Below, one piece after another: positions 1 to 7,568 of a stretch of 63,463 nucleotides of DNA. The notes beneath the pieces were generated by a model. It saw only the letters and a list, made by a program, of their open reading frames with translations, searched no databases and was not told where the DNA came from. Made by a program: the position numbers and the translations under genes. Origin of the DNA: Hydrogenophaga sp. (GTDB taxonomy: Bacteria > Pseudomonadota > Gammaproteobacteria > Burkholderiales > Burkholderiaceae_C); NCBI RefSeq assembly GCF_018780075.1, contig NZ_JADMKB010000098.1, positions 1 to 63,463 of the forward strand, written 5' to 3'. Each line of letters begins with the position of its first letter. Position 1 is the first letter of the stretch.

Positions 1-788
1 TCGGTGCAGGCGATGCAGGCGTAGCCGCCGCGCGTGCAGCTGCCCTCGCCGTTCCACAGGCGGGTGTTGCAGTCGGCGTGCACCTGCGTGCCCTTGCAGC
101 CCATGTGCTCCATCATGCAGCCCAGGTCGGACGGCTTCTCGGCGCTGGCCTTGAACTCGTAGTACTCGTTGCGCGTGCAGCCGTGGTGCACCAGCTGGTC
201 GGCGTAGAAACGCGGGCGGTTCAGCGGGTCGAGGTCGTCGGCCTCGAAGCCGTCGGCGGCCAGCGCCATGAGCGTGTCGATCACCCAGCTCGGGTGCGTC
301 GGACAACCCGCGATGTTGATCACTGGCAGGCCGCTGGTTGAGCGAAAGTCCGCGCCGAGCAGGCCACCGATGCGGTCGTCCTCGTACTGCAGGCCGCAGG
401 CGTCGGTGGGGTTGTCGCCGCCGGCGGTGATGCCACCCCAGGCCGCGCAGCTGCCGACCGCCAGCACGTGTTGTGCTTTCGCCGCCAGCTCGCGCACCCA
501 GTGGATCATGGGCAGGCCGGTGCCGGCCAGCATGTGGAAACGCCCCGTGCCGTTCGGGCCACGCAGCAGCGAGCCTTCGACGCACAGCGCGTCGAGCCGG
601 GTGCCGCCGTCCAGCGCCGAGTGCAGCAGCGCGATCACCTCTTCGCCGCTCGCCATCGACAGCGAGGGGTGCCACAGCAGGTGCACGCCCGCGTCGCGCA
701 GGTGGCCCTGGAAATCGGTGGTATCGGCGCACAGCAGCGACATGCTGCAACCGCCGCAGCCGCCACTTTGAAGCCAGAGCACATTCAT
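1..788 (-). CDS. hoxB: Regulatory (H2-sensing) [NiFe]-hydrogenase small subunit HoxB/HupU, C-terminus cut by window edge
   Basis: Electron-transfer small subunit of the cytoplasmic hydrogen sensor. With the large subunit HoxC it reports H2 to a histidine kinase that controls HoxA. The protein starts MNVLWLQSGGCGGCSMSLL: the proximal-cluster Cys-x-x-Cys is right at the N-terminus and there is no Tat signal, which separates it from exported HoxK. Further cluster ligands are visible as AVGSCAAWGG, IAGCPTHPSW and a Cys-rich region near residues 215-261. The ATG (786-788) overlaps the hoxW stop in an ATGA arrangement, so it is translationally coupled. About 262 codons are present; the rest, and presumably hoxC and the kinase, lie off the left edge. 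The assignment to the sensor class is firm from the missing signal peptide and the motif spacing. Confidence 0.9.
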   Translation of the reverse strand, partial: MNVLWLQSGGCGGCSMSLLCADTTDFQGHLRDAGVHLLWHPSLSMASGEEVIALLHSALDGGTRLDALCVEGSLLRGPNGTGRFHMLAGTGLPMIHWVRELAAKAQHVLAVGSCAAWGGITAGGDNPTDACGLQYEDDRIGGLLGADFRSTSGLPVINIAGCPTHPSWVIDTLMALAADGFEADDLDPLNRPRFYADQLVHHGCTRNEYYEFKASAEKPSDLGCMMEHMGCKGTQVHADCNTRLWNGEGSCTRGGYACIACT

Positions 789-1261
789 GTGGAAACCTCC
801 TCGGGCAGCTGTGCCCACTCGGTGGCCCAGGCCAGGGCCAAGGCCAGATCGGCCAGCGCCTGTTCGCCCGGTGCCTCGCCGAGTTCGAAGCGCTGCGCGC
901 GGATGGCGAGCAGCGTGCAAGGCGGCGGCTCGGCGCGCTCCAGCTCGCGGTAGACCTGCAGCAGCGCCTCGGGCGCGAGTGCGTGGGTGGTGAAGCCAGC
1001 ATTCGGTGCGGGCTTCACGGTACTCACAACAAACGGGGTCTGCAGGCCGAAGGCGGCGTCCACGAACAGCACCCGTTCTCGGCCCACGAGGTCGAGCGCG
1101 TGTTCGACCTGCAGCTGGAAGTCGGTCAGGCACTCAAGCCGGCCCGACGGCATCTGCGCCAATCCGGCCAGTTGTTCGGCCAGCAGCGGTCCCAGCGCGT
1201 CGTCGCCCCGGCCCGGGTTGCCCCAGCCGAACACCAGCAGCTGCGCCACCGTGGTGCTCAC
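785..1261 (-). CDS. hoxW: Hydrogenase maturation endopeptidase for the soluble hydrogenase
   Basis: HupD/HyaD-type protease that removes the C-terminal extension of the HoxH large subunit after nickel insertion. It is 158 residues, normal for the family. The N-terminus LLVFGWGNPGRGDDALGP carries the GxGNxxxxDD motif with acidic nickel-sensing residues; the second conserved block is LFVDAAFG. I start it at the GTG (1259-1261) that overlaps the hoxH stop as GTGA. An open frame extends further upstream but runs inside hoxH and lacks family similarity. Its position directly after hoxH identifies it as HoxW rather than HoxM, which is encoded elsewhere in the window. Confidence 0.87.
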   Translation of the reverse strand: MSTTVAQLLVFGWGNPGRGDDALGPLLAEQLAGLAQMPSGRLECLTDFQLQVEHALDLVGRERVLFVDAAFGLQTPFVVSTVKPAPNAGFTTHALAPEALLQVYRELERAEPPPCTLLAIRAQRFELGEAPGEQALADLALALAWATEWAQLPEEVST

Positions 1262-2778
1262 AGCGCCGCCTCCGCCGAGTGCGGCCGGGTACCGCGCACG
1301 GTGTCGCCGCTGGACGAACGGTGCACGTGGTCGAGCACCTCGCCCTTTGCATCGCGCAGCGTGACGGCCAGCGGCATCTGGCCCAGCGCATGCGTGGCGC
1401 ACGACAGGCAGGGGTCGTAGGCACGGATGGCCACCTCGATGTGGTTGAGCAGCGGCTCGGTAATGGTCTGGCCGTCGAGGTACTGCAGCGCGACCGAGCG
1501 CACGGCTTCGTTCATGGCCTGGTTGTTGTGGGTGGTCGAGACAATCAGGTTGCAGCGCGTGACGAGGTCGTCGTCACCCACCTCGTACTCGTGGATCAGC
1601 GTGCCGCGCGGCGCTTCGATGATGCCGACACCGCTGCGCTGGCGCTCACCGGTGGCGAGCAGCGGACCCCCGAGGATGGCCGGGTCATTCAGCAGGTCGG
1701 CCACCACTTCCACACCGTGCAGCAGCTCGATCATGCGCGCCCAGTGGGTGGCCAGCACCGCGTGCACCGGCCGGCCGCCGTGCGCCGCGACGAAGGCCTG
1801 GCGCCGCGCTTCGGCGCGAGGGGTTGAAATGAAGTCGCAGTTCTGCAGCCGCGCCAGCGGACCGACGCGGTACCAGCCGGCGTCTGGCCCCAGGGCCAGG
1901 CGGTAGGGGAACTTCATGTAGGTCCAGGGCTTGACGCCCTCGCCGATCAGCTCGCGGTAGCGCTGGTCCTCGAAGCCGTCGACAGCCATGCGACCGTCGG
2001 CCTCGCGCACCCGCAGCGTGCCGTCGTAGAACTCCATCGCGCCGCCGGGGCCGACCAGCGACATCATGGCCGCCGGTGTCTCGGCAAAGCCGACGAGGTG
2101 CTGAGGCAAGCCGGTGTGCAGGCGCTCGGCCAGGTCCACGGCCGCCTCGGCCCAGGCCAGCACCTCGGGCAGTTGCGCGCGCAGGGTGTCGCGCTCGGTC
2201 GGGTCCACCGCGCGGTTCATGCCACCGGGTATGGAGCCGGTGCCGTGCACCCGCTTGCCGGCGGTGATGCGGATCACCTCCTGGCCGAACTTGCGCAGCA
2301 TCACGCCCTGGCGCGCGGCCTCCGGGTGCGCCATCGCCACGCCGACGATGTTGCGCTGAGCGACGTCGGCATCAAAGCCAAACAGCAGGTCGGGCGAGGA
2401 CAGGTGGAAGAAGTGCAGCGCGTGGCTCTGCACGATCTGGCCGTGGTGCATGAGGCGGCGGATTTTGTCGGCGGCTTCGGGCACCGGCCAGCCGCCGACC
2501 ACGCGGTCCAACGCCTTGGTGGCGGCCAGGTGGTGCGAGACCGGGCAGATGCCGCACAGGCGCTGCACCATCACCGGCACCTCCCAGTAGGGCCGGCCGA
2601 CGATGAACTGCTCGAAGCCGCGGAACTCGACGATGTGCAGCCGCACCTGCTGAATGCGGTTGTCCTCGCCCAGCAGCAGCGTGACCTTGCCGTGGCCCTC
2701 GACGCGTGAGACCGGATCGATCACGATGCGGCGCAGGCCCTGCGGGTCGGCGGCGGTTTCGAGCGAAGGGGTGGTCAT
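1258..2778 (-). CDS. hoxH: NAD-reducing [NiFe]-hydrogenase large subunit HoxH
   Basis: Catalytic subunit of the cytoplasmic bidirectional (group 3d) hydrogenase HoxFUYH, carrying the NiFe(CN)2CO site. It is 506 residues. The N-terminal nickel ligands lie in the L1 motif LCGICPVSHH (about residue 70) and the C-terminal ligands in DPCLSCATH. The His of that motif is the expected cleavage point for HoxW. The tail after it is 43 residues: the first 22 (ALGQMPLAVT...) look like the normal HoxH extension, and about 21 further residues (HRSSSGDTVRGTRPHSAEAAL minus its end) are additional. It starts 4 nt after hoxY and overlaps hoxW, so it belongs to one transcription unit. Confidence 0.95.
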   Translation of the reverse strand: MTTPSLETAADPQGLRRIVIDPVSRVEGHGKVTLLLGEDNRIQQVRLHIVEFRGFEQFIVGRPYWEVPVMVQRLCGICPVSHHLAATKALDRVVGGWPVPEAADKIRRLMHHGQIVQSHALHFFHLSSPDLLFGFDADVAQRNIVGVAMAHPEAARQGVMLRKFGQEVIRITAGKRVHGTGSIPGGMNRAVDPTERDTLRAQLPEVLAWAEAAVDLAERLHTGLPQHLVGFAETPAAMMSLVGPGGAMEFYDGTLRVREADGRMAVDGFEDQRYRELIGEGVKPWTYMKFPYRLALGPDAGWYRVGPLARLQNCDFISTPRAEARRQAFVAAHGGRPVHAVLATHWARMIELLHGVEVVADLLNDPAILGGPLLATGERQRSGVGIIEAPRGTLIHEYEVGDDDLVTRCNLIVSTTHNNQAMNEAVRSVALQYLDGQTITEPLLNHIEVAIRAYDPCLSCATHALGQMPLAVTLRDAKGEVLDHVHRSSSGDTVRGTRPHSAEAAL

Positions 2779-2782
2779 GGTC

Positions 2783-3310
2783 TCAGTCGTAACGAATCAG
2801 GCCATGCGCTGGCTCGCGCCCGGCGATGAGGTCCTGCAAGAACTGCCAGAAGGCATCGGCCGACGGGGGGCAGCCGGGCAGCGAGTGGTCGATGCGCACC
2901 ACCTCATGGATGGGGTGCACCTTGTTGAGCGGCAGCGGGAGTTCGGGGTCGTCGGGCACCGTGCCGTAGACGGCCTGCAGCATGTCCCCGACATCGAGGT
3001 GGTTGCGCAAGGCGGGCAGGCCGCCGGTGATGGCGCAGGCGCCGACCGCCACGAGCACACGGCAGTTGGCGCGGAAGGCGCGCAGCACCTCGACGTTTTC
3101 GGCGTTGCACAGGCCGCCCTCGACCAGGCCGATGTCGCACGGCCCCACGGTCTTGATGTCGGTCAGCGGCGAGCGGTCGAATTCGATGTGTTCGATGAGC
3201 TCGAACAGGCGCTCGTCGATGTCGAGAAAGGACATGTGGCAGCCAAAGCAGCCGGCCAGCGAGACCGTGGCCACGCGCAGCTTGCGGGGGGCAGAGGTGT
3301 CTGTGTTCAT
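2783..3310 (-). CDS. hoxY: NAD-reducing hydrogenase small subunit HoxY
   Basis: Short small subunit (175 residues, typical for HoxY) that forms the hydrogenase module with HoxH and carries one [4Fe-4S] cluster. Cluster ligands are visible in LAGCFGCHMSFLDID near residue 20, the EGGLCN segment, VGACAITGG and LPGCPPSAD. No Tat signal is present, in line with a cytoplasmic enzyme. The ATG overlaps the hoxU stop (ATGA), which implies coupled translation with the diaphorase module gene upstream. Confidence 0.94.
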   Translation of the reverse strand: MNTDTSAPRKLRVATVSLAGCFGCHMSFLDIDERLFELIEHIEFDRSPLTDIKTVGPCDIGLVEGGLCNAENVEVLRAFRANCRVLVAVGACAITGGLPALRNHLDVGDMLQAVYGTVPDDPELPLPLNKVHPIHEVVRIDHSLPGCPPSADAFWQFLQDLIAGREPAHGLIRYD

Positions 3311-4011
3311 CCGCGCGTCTCCTCATCGTCGAAGGTTCGCTGGCCGATGGGCACCGCAAAGCCGACCCGCTTGGGCAACAGGGCGCCCACCGGGCAGATG
3401 TGGGCCGCGCGGTCATGCACCGACAGCGCGCTGTCGCCCAGGCGGCCGCTGGCGCTGTTGATCAGCAGGTGCGTGGCGATGCCGTGGCCGCCGATGGCGA
3501 ACACCTGCTTGCCGTCGAGCTCGTCGCTGGCGCGCACGCAGAGCTGGCAGAGGATGCAGCGGTTGGGTTCGAACAGCACGTCGGGGTGGCTGGCGTCGAC
3601 CGGGCGTTCGGGGTTGAGCGCTTCGAAATGCAGGTCGGTCATGCCGGCGCGTTCGGCCTGGTGCTGCAGCAGGCAGTCGCCGCTTTTTTCACAGCCGGGG
3701 CAGAAGTGGTTGCCTTCGACAAACAGCATCTGCAGCAGGCGCAGCCGCTGCCCCCGCAGATCAGCGGTGTGGCAGTCCACGCGTTGGCCCGCGGCGGCGG
3801 CCGTGGTGCAGGCTGCTACTGGCCTGCCGTCCACGTGCACCGTGCAGACCCGGCAGGAAGCGCTGGCCGAGACCTCGGGGTGCCAGCACAGGTGGGGCAC
3901 CTCGTGGCCCGCGCGCTGCGCGGCCTGCAGGATGGTGTCGCCGGGTTGCAGCGGCACCGGCTGGCCGTCGAACTGGAACACCGCCGGGGTGTCGTTGCGC
4001 GGTCCAGTCAT
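3307..4011 (-). CDS. hoxU: NAD-reducing hydrogenase diaphorase subunit HoxU
   Basis: Iron-sulfur subunit (234 residues) of the NADH-dehydrogenase-like module, homologous to the N-terminus of NuoG. In order it shows a plant-type [2Fe-2S] domain (HLCWHPEV then CRVC), the His/Cys ligand segment HFCPGCEKSGDC, and a ferredoxin-like [4Fe-4S] segment CILCQLCVRAS. It passes electrons between HoxY and HoxF. Both ends overlap neighbouring genes by ATGA, with hoxF before and hoxY after. Confidence 0.94.
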   Translation of the reverse strand: MTGPRNDTPAVFQFDGQPVPLQPGDTILQAAQRAGHEVPHLCWHPEVSASASCRVCTVHVDGRPVAACTTAAAAGQRVDCHTADLRGQRLRLLQMLFVEGNHFCPGCEKSGDCLLQHQAERAGMTDLHFEALNPERPVDASHPDVLFEPNRCILCQLCVRASDELDGKQVFAIGGHGIATHLLINSASGRLGDSALSVHDRAAHICPVGALLPKRVGFAVPIGQRTFDDEETRG

Positions 4012-5870
4012 GGCTTGTGCTCCGTGTGCAGGTGGGCGCCGAGATCGGTCCTGCCGGTCACGCGGCGCGCAGCCGAAAGCTCGGCGTCGAGATCGAACTC
4101 GGGCTCGAACTGCGGCGTGCCCGTGCGCGATGTGTAGACCTCTCCGAAGTGGGTCAGCGTGTCGCGCAGCGGGTTGCAGGCCGAGGCGCCGAGGCCGCAG
4201 TGCGTGCCGCTGTGCAGCAGCTCATCCAGCTCGTGCAGGCGTTGCAGGTCGAAGGCGGAGCCGCGCCCGGCGCCGCGTTCGTGGGCCAGCTTGTCCAGCC
4301 GCCGCACCACCAGCTCGGTGCCCACGCGGCAGGGCGTGCAGAGGCCACAGCTTTCGTGCGCGAAGAAGCGCGCGAAATGCCGCGCCACCTCGAACAGGTC
4401 GCGCGATGGGTTGAAGACCATGAAGGCGCCGGCGCTGGGCACGTCGTCGAACGCGATGCGCCGGTGAAAGCCCGAGGCGGGCACGCAGCGGCCCGAGGGG
4501 CCGCCCACCTGCACCGCCTGGGCGTCCCGGGCGCCGCAGTCGGCCAGGATCTGCGCAATGGGCGTGCCCATCGGGTATTCGTAGAGGCCCGGGCGCTCGC
4601 AGTCGCCCGAGACCGAGTGGATCTTGGTGCCGGTGGACGACGCCAGGCCGATGCCGGACCACCAGGCGCCGCCGCGCCGCGCGATGTGGGCCACCGCCAC
4701 AAAGGTCTCGACGTTGTTGACCACGGTCGGGCGCCCCAGGTAACCGCGCTCCACCGGGAACGGCGGGCGGATGCGCGGCGCGCCACGTTTGCCTTCCAGC
4801 GATTCGATCAGCGCCGACTCCTCGCCGCACACGTAGGCGCCGGCGCCGAGGTGGATGCCGATGTCGAAGCAGAAATCCGGAACACCACCCACCGAGGCGC
4901 CGAGCAAGCCTTGCGAACGGCGCCGCTCCAGCACCGCTTGCAGGTGCGGCAGCAGGTAGCGGTATTCGCCGCGCAGGTAGAGCCAGCCCTGCTGCGCGCC
5001 CACGGCGCGCGCGGCGATGGTCATGCCGTCGAACACCGCGTCGGCGTGGTCGCTGAGCAGGGCACGGTCCTTGAAGGTGCCGGGCTCGCCTTCGTCGGCG
5101 TTGCAGACCACGCAGCGCAGCGGGCCGCTGGCATCGCGACAGGCCTGCCACTTGCGCGCGGTCGGAAAGCCGGCACCGCCGCGCCCGCGCAGGCCGGCGC
5201 GGGTCAGCTCGTCGATCAGGGCCTGTGGCTCGCGCGCGATCACAGCGGACAAGGCCGGCGCGTCCACCGGCAGGCCGCTCAGCAGCGCATCGGCGCGGTG
5301 CACCGTGTTGTCCACATGAAACCAGTCGGCGGGCCAATCGCCCACCGGCACCTCGGACAACATCAGCGCGGCGAGCGCGTCCACCCGGTCGGCGTCGAGG
5401 CGGGTGATGACCTGGTGGTGGTTGATCAGCAGCGCCGGCCCCTGGTCGCACAGGCCGGTGCACGAGCACCGGTCCACGCTGAACCGGCCCTGGGCGTCGG
5501 TCTCGCCCGGCGCCACACCCAGACGTTCGCAGAGCCGGAACAACAGGGCTTCGCTGCCCAACAAACGGTCGGTGATGTTGCCGGAGAACAGCACCCGCAG
5601 CCGCCCCACGGGCCGGGTGTGAAAGAAACGGTAGAAGGTGGCCACGCCTTCGACCTGGGCCAGCGGCAGGCCCAGCGCCTGCGCGATGTGCGCCAGCAGG
5701 CCACGCGGCAGCCAGTGGGTCAACGCCTGCGTCTCGCGCAACACCTGCACCAGCGCGTGCGGATCGTGGCCCCAGCGGGCCAGCACCACATCGGCGAGCG
5801 CCTGGTGATCGGGGCTCAGGCGATCCGGCGCAGGGCCGCCCCAAGCCGGATCAGCCCCCGGCCCCGGCAT
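4008..5870 (-). CDS. hoxF: NAD-reducing hydrogenase diaphorase large subunit HoxF
   Basis: FMN- and NAD-binding subunit, a fusion of NuoE-like and NuoF-like parts, 620 residues. The NuoE-like part runs to about residue 170, with the cluster segment DRCSCTGLCDQGP. The NuoF-like part has GRGGAGFPTARKW, ADEGEPGTFKDR, GAGAYVCGEESALIES and the [4Fe-4S] motif ESCGLCTPCRVG. The C-terminus matches the HoxF ending (FDLDAELSAARR). The start is uncertain. The ATG at 5870 lies inside an intergenic repeat, and the first roughly 20 residues are repeat-encoded. Family similarity begins near LADVVLARW, where GTG codons could be an older start. Confidence 0.93.
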   Translation of the reverse strand: MPGPGADPAWGGPAPDRLSPDHQALADVVLARWGHDPHALVQVLRETQALTHWLPRGLLAHIAQALGLPLAQVEGVATFYRFFHTRPVGRLRVLFSGNITDRLLGSEALLFRLCERLGVAPGETDAQGRFSVDRCSCTGLCDQGPALLINHHQVITRLDADRVDALAALMLSEVPVGDWPADWFHVDNTVHRADALLSGLPVDAPALSAVIAREPQALIDELTRAGLRGRGGAGFPTARKWQACRDASGPLRCVVCNADEGEPGTFKDRALLSDHADAVFDGMTIAARAVGAQQGWLYLRGEYRYLLPHLQAVLERRRSQGLLGASVGGVPDFCFDIGIHLGAGAYVCGEESALIESLEGKRGAPRIRPPFPVERGYLGRPTVVNNVETFVAVAHIARRGGAWWSGIGLASSTGTKIHSVSGDCERPGLYEYPMGTPIAQILADCGARDAQAVQVGGPSGRCVPASGFHRRIAFDDVPSAGAFMVFNPSRDLFEVARHFARFFAHESCGLCTPCRVGTELVVRRLDKLAHERGAGRGSAFDLQRLHELDELLHSGTHCGLGASACNPLRDTLTHFGEVYTSRTGTPQFEPEFDLDAELSAARRVTGRTDLGAHLHTEHKP

Positions 5871-5965
5871 GGACCGGGGCCCATCCCCCTCCTGGGGCAG
5901 CGACCCGCGCAGCGGTGGAGCCCCGGATTCGCACCGCAGGTGGGAAGGCGCTTGGGGGCCCGATG
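5830..5965 (-). repeat. Stop-anchored GC-rich repeat, subtype B, between hoxA and hoxF
   Basis: Read on the minus strand it begins a few bases after the hoxA TGA with GGGCCCCC. It contains the subtype hallmark CCGCTGCGCGGGTCGCTGCC, the C/G-run hairpin (CCCCAGGAGGGGG) and ends in GGCTTGGGGCGGCCC. An extra segment with CCGGGGCCGGGGG is inserted. The distal half is read as the HoxF N-terminus. Confidence 0.7.
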
Positions 5966-7411
5966 TCACGGCTTGTCCAGTCCGAAGCGCTGCATCTTGC
6001 TGCGCAAACCGACGCGCGACAGGCCCAGTTCCTGCGCCGCGCGGGTCTTGTTCCAGCGCTGGCGCAGCAGGGTTTCGCGCAGCAACATGGCCTCGATCAC
6101 GTCCAGCCGCTCGGTGAGCGTGCCGCTGCTCGGGATGGCGGCGGCCAGGTTGTCGGCGCCCCCTGCGGCGCGGCCCTGCAGCACGCGCGGCGAGAAGGCC
6201 GCCGGCGGCAGCTGCGCGCCCTCGTGCAAGGCCATGGCGCGCGCGATCTCGTTGCGCAGCTCGCGGATGTTGCCGGGCCAGGGGTAGGCCAGCAGGCAGG
6301 CCAGGGTCTCGTCGGGCAGGCTGGCGCCGGGGTGGCCCAGCTCGGCCGCCACGTCCAGCGCGATCTGGCGCGCGATGGGCGGGATGTCGGCGATGCGCTC
6401 GCGCAGCGGCGGCACGGTGATGGTGATGCCGGCGATGCGGTAGTAGAGGTCTTCGCGGAACAGGCCGTCGCGCACGCGCTGTTCCAGGTGGCGGTGGGTG
6501 GCGGCGATCACCCGCACGTCCACCGGCACCGGGCGCGCGCCGCCGACGGGCCGCACCTCGCCCTCCTGCAGCACGCGCAGCAGCTTGACCTGAAACGCCG
6601 GCGAGGTCTCGCCGATCTCGTCGAGGAACACGGTGCCGCCGCTGGCGCGCTGGAACAGGCCCAGGTGGTCTTCGAAGGCGCCGGTGAAGGCGCCGCGCTT
6701 GTGGCCGAAGAGCTCGGATTCGAGCAGCGAGTCGGGGATGGCGGCGCAGTTCTCGACCACGAACGGCCCAGACAGGCGGCGCGAGGCGTAATGGATGGCG
6801 CGCGCCAGCAGCTCCTTGCCGGTGCCGGATTCGCCCAGCACCAGCGCCGGGATGTCGTAGCGCGCGACGCGCTGGGCCATCTCGCACACCAGGTCCAGCG
6901 GGCTGCCCGGCGCGCGCACGATGCGGTCAAACCCGAAGTGGCTGCGCGCCTGCGCCATCTGGCTGGCGGTGCGCTGGCGCAGCACGCGCGTGCTGGTGCG
7001 CAGCTCCAGATCCAGCCGCGCGGTCTGCTGCTGCAGCACCTGCGCCTCGACCGCGTTGCGCACCGAGTCGAGCAGGTGGTCGGGCGCCCAGGGCTTGAGG
7101 ATGTACTGGTAGATGCCGGCGTCGTTGATGCCGGCGATGATGTCTTCGCTGTCGGTGTAGCCCGAGATCACGATGCGCACGGTCTCCGGCCACTGCTCGC
7201 GCACCTCTTTCAGAAAGGCCACCCCGGTGACCCCCGGCATGCGCTGGTCGCACAGGATCACGCTCACCGGCTGGCGCTCCAGCAGGCCGCGCGCCTCCTC
7301 GGCGCTGCTGGCGGTGAACACCGTGAAGTCCTCGTCCAGCGTGCGCCGCATCGCGTCCTGCGAACGCACCTCGTCGTCCACCACGAGCACGGTGGGCAGG
7401 GCATCTGACAT
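5966..7411 (-). CDS. hoxA: NtrC-family sigma54 activator of hydrogenase genes, HoxA
   Basis: Response regulator that activates hydrogenase promoters with sigma54 RNA polymerase. It is 481 residues. The receiver domain (1-125) has the acidic pair VVDDE, phospho-acceptor position D55 in [10 protein letters not shown], and the K in LKPW. The AAA+ domain shows Walker A GESGTGKE, the sigma54-contact GAFTGA, and [11 protein letters not shown]. The Fis-type helix-turn-helix at the C-terminus reads [20 protein letters not shown] start it at ATG 7411 ([14 protein letters not shown]); upstream in-frame codons add only unrelated residues. It is encoded between hoxX and hoxF. In this family the unphosphorylated form activates, and the H2 sensor shuts it off by phosphorylation (established for R. 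eutropha, inferred here). Confidence 0.93.
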   Translation of the reverse strand: MSDALPTVLVVDDEVRSQDAMRRTLDEDFTVFTASSAEEARGLLERQPVSVILCDQRMPGVTGVAFLKEVREQWPETVRIVISGYTDSEDIIAGINDAGIYQYILKPWAPDHLLDSVRNAVEAQVLQQQTARLDLELRTSTRVLRQRTASQMAQARSHFGFDRIVRAPGSPLDLVCEMAQRVARYDIPALVLGESGTGKELLARAIHYASRRLSGPFVVENCAAIPDSLLESELFGHKRGAFTGAFEDHLGLFQRASGGTVFLDEIGETSPAFQVKLLRVLQEGEVRPVGGARPVPVDVRVIAATHRHLEQRVRDGLFREDLYYRIAGITITVPPLRERIADIPPIARQIALDVAAELGHPGASLPDETLACLLAYPWPGNIRELRNEIARAMALHEGAQLPPAAFSPRVLQGRAAGGADNLAAAIPSSGTLTERLDVIEAMLLRETLLRQRWNKTRAAQELGLSRVGLRSKMQRFGLDKP

Positions 7412-7486
7412 GAGGGGAGGTGTCACGGTCAACGCATCTTTCCAGAGCGCACGAGCCACACGAACGAAGTGCCTCCATCGGCGAAC

Positions 7487-7568
7487 ACCGTCGGGCCGGC
7501 TTTGCCGGACGACAGGTGTTGCCCCCTGGGGGGTATGCGGCTACACGCAGTGAGCAAGCAACGGGGGG
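7487..7568 (-). repeat. Stop-anchored GC-rich repeat, subtype A, after hoxX
   Basis: On the minus strand it begins immediately after the hoxX stop (TGA then CCCCCCG). It carries the ACCCCCCAGGGGG hairpin and ends with the CCGGCAAAGCCGGC hairpin. The middle segment is diverged from other copies. With a short flank it fills the gap between hoxX and hoxA. Confidence 0.75.

Noticed and set aside
785..1402. Longer hoxW start upstream of 1261
   Set aside because: The extra 47 residues lie inside hoxH and show no protease similarity; the GTGA overlap gives a natural start.
4017..6287. Open frame of 756 codons antisense to hoxF
   Set aside because: Mirror of HoxF and HoxA codons; no motif and no ribosome site.
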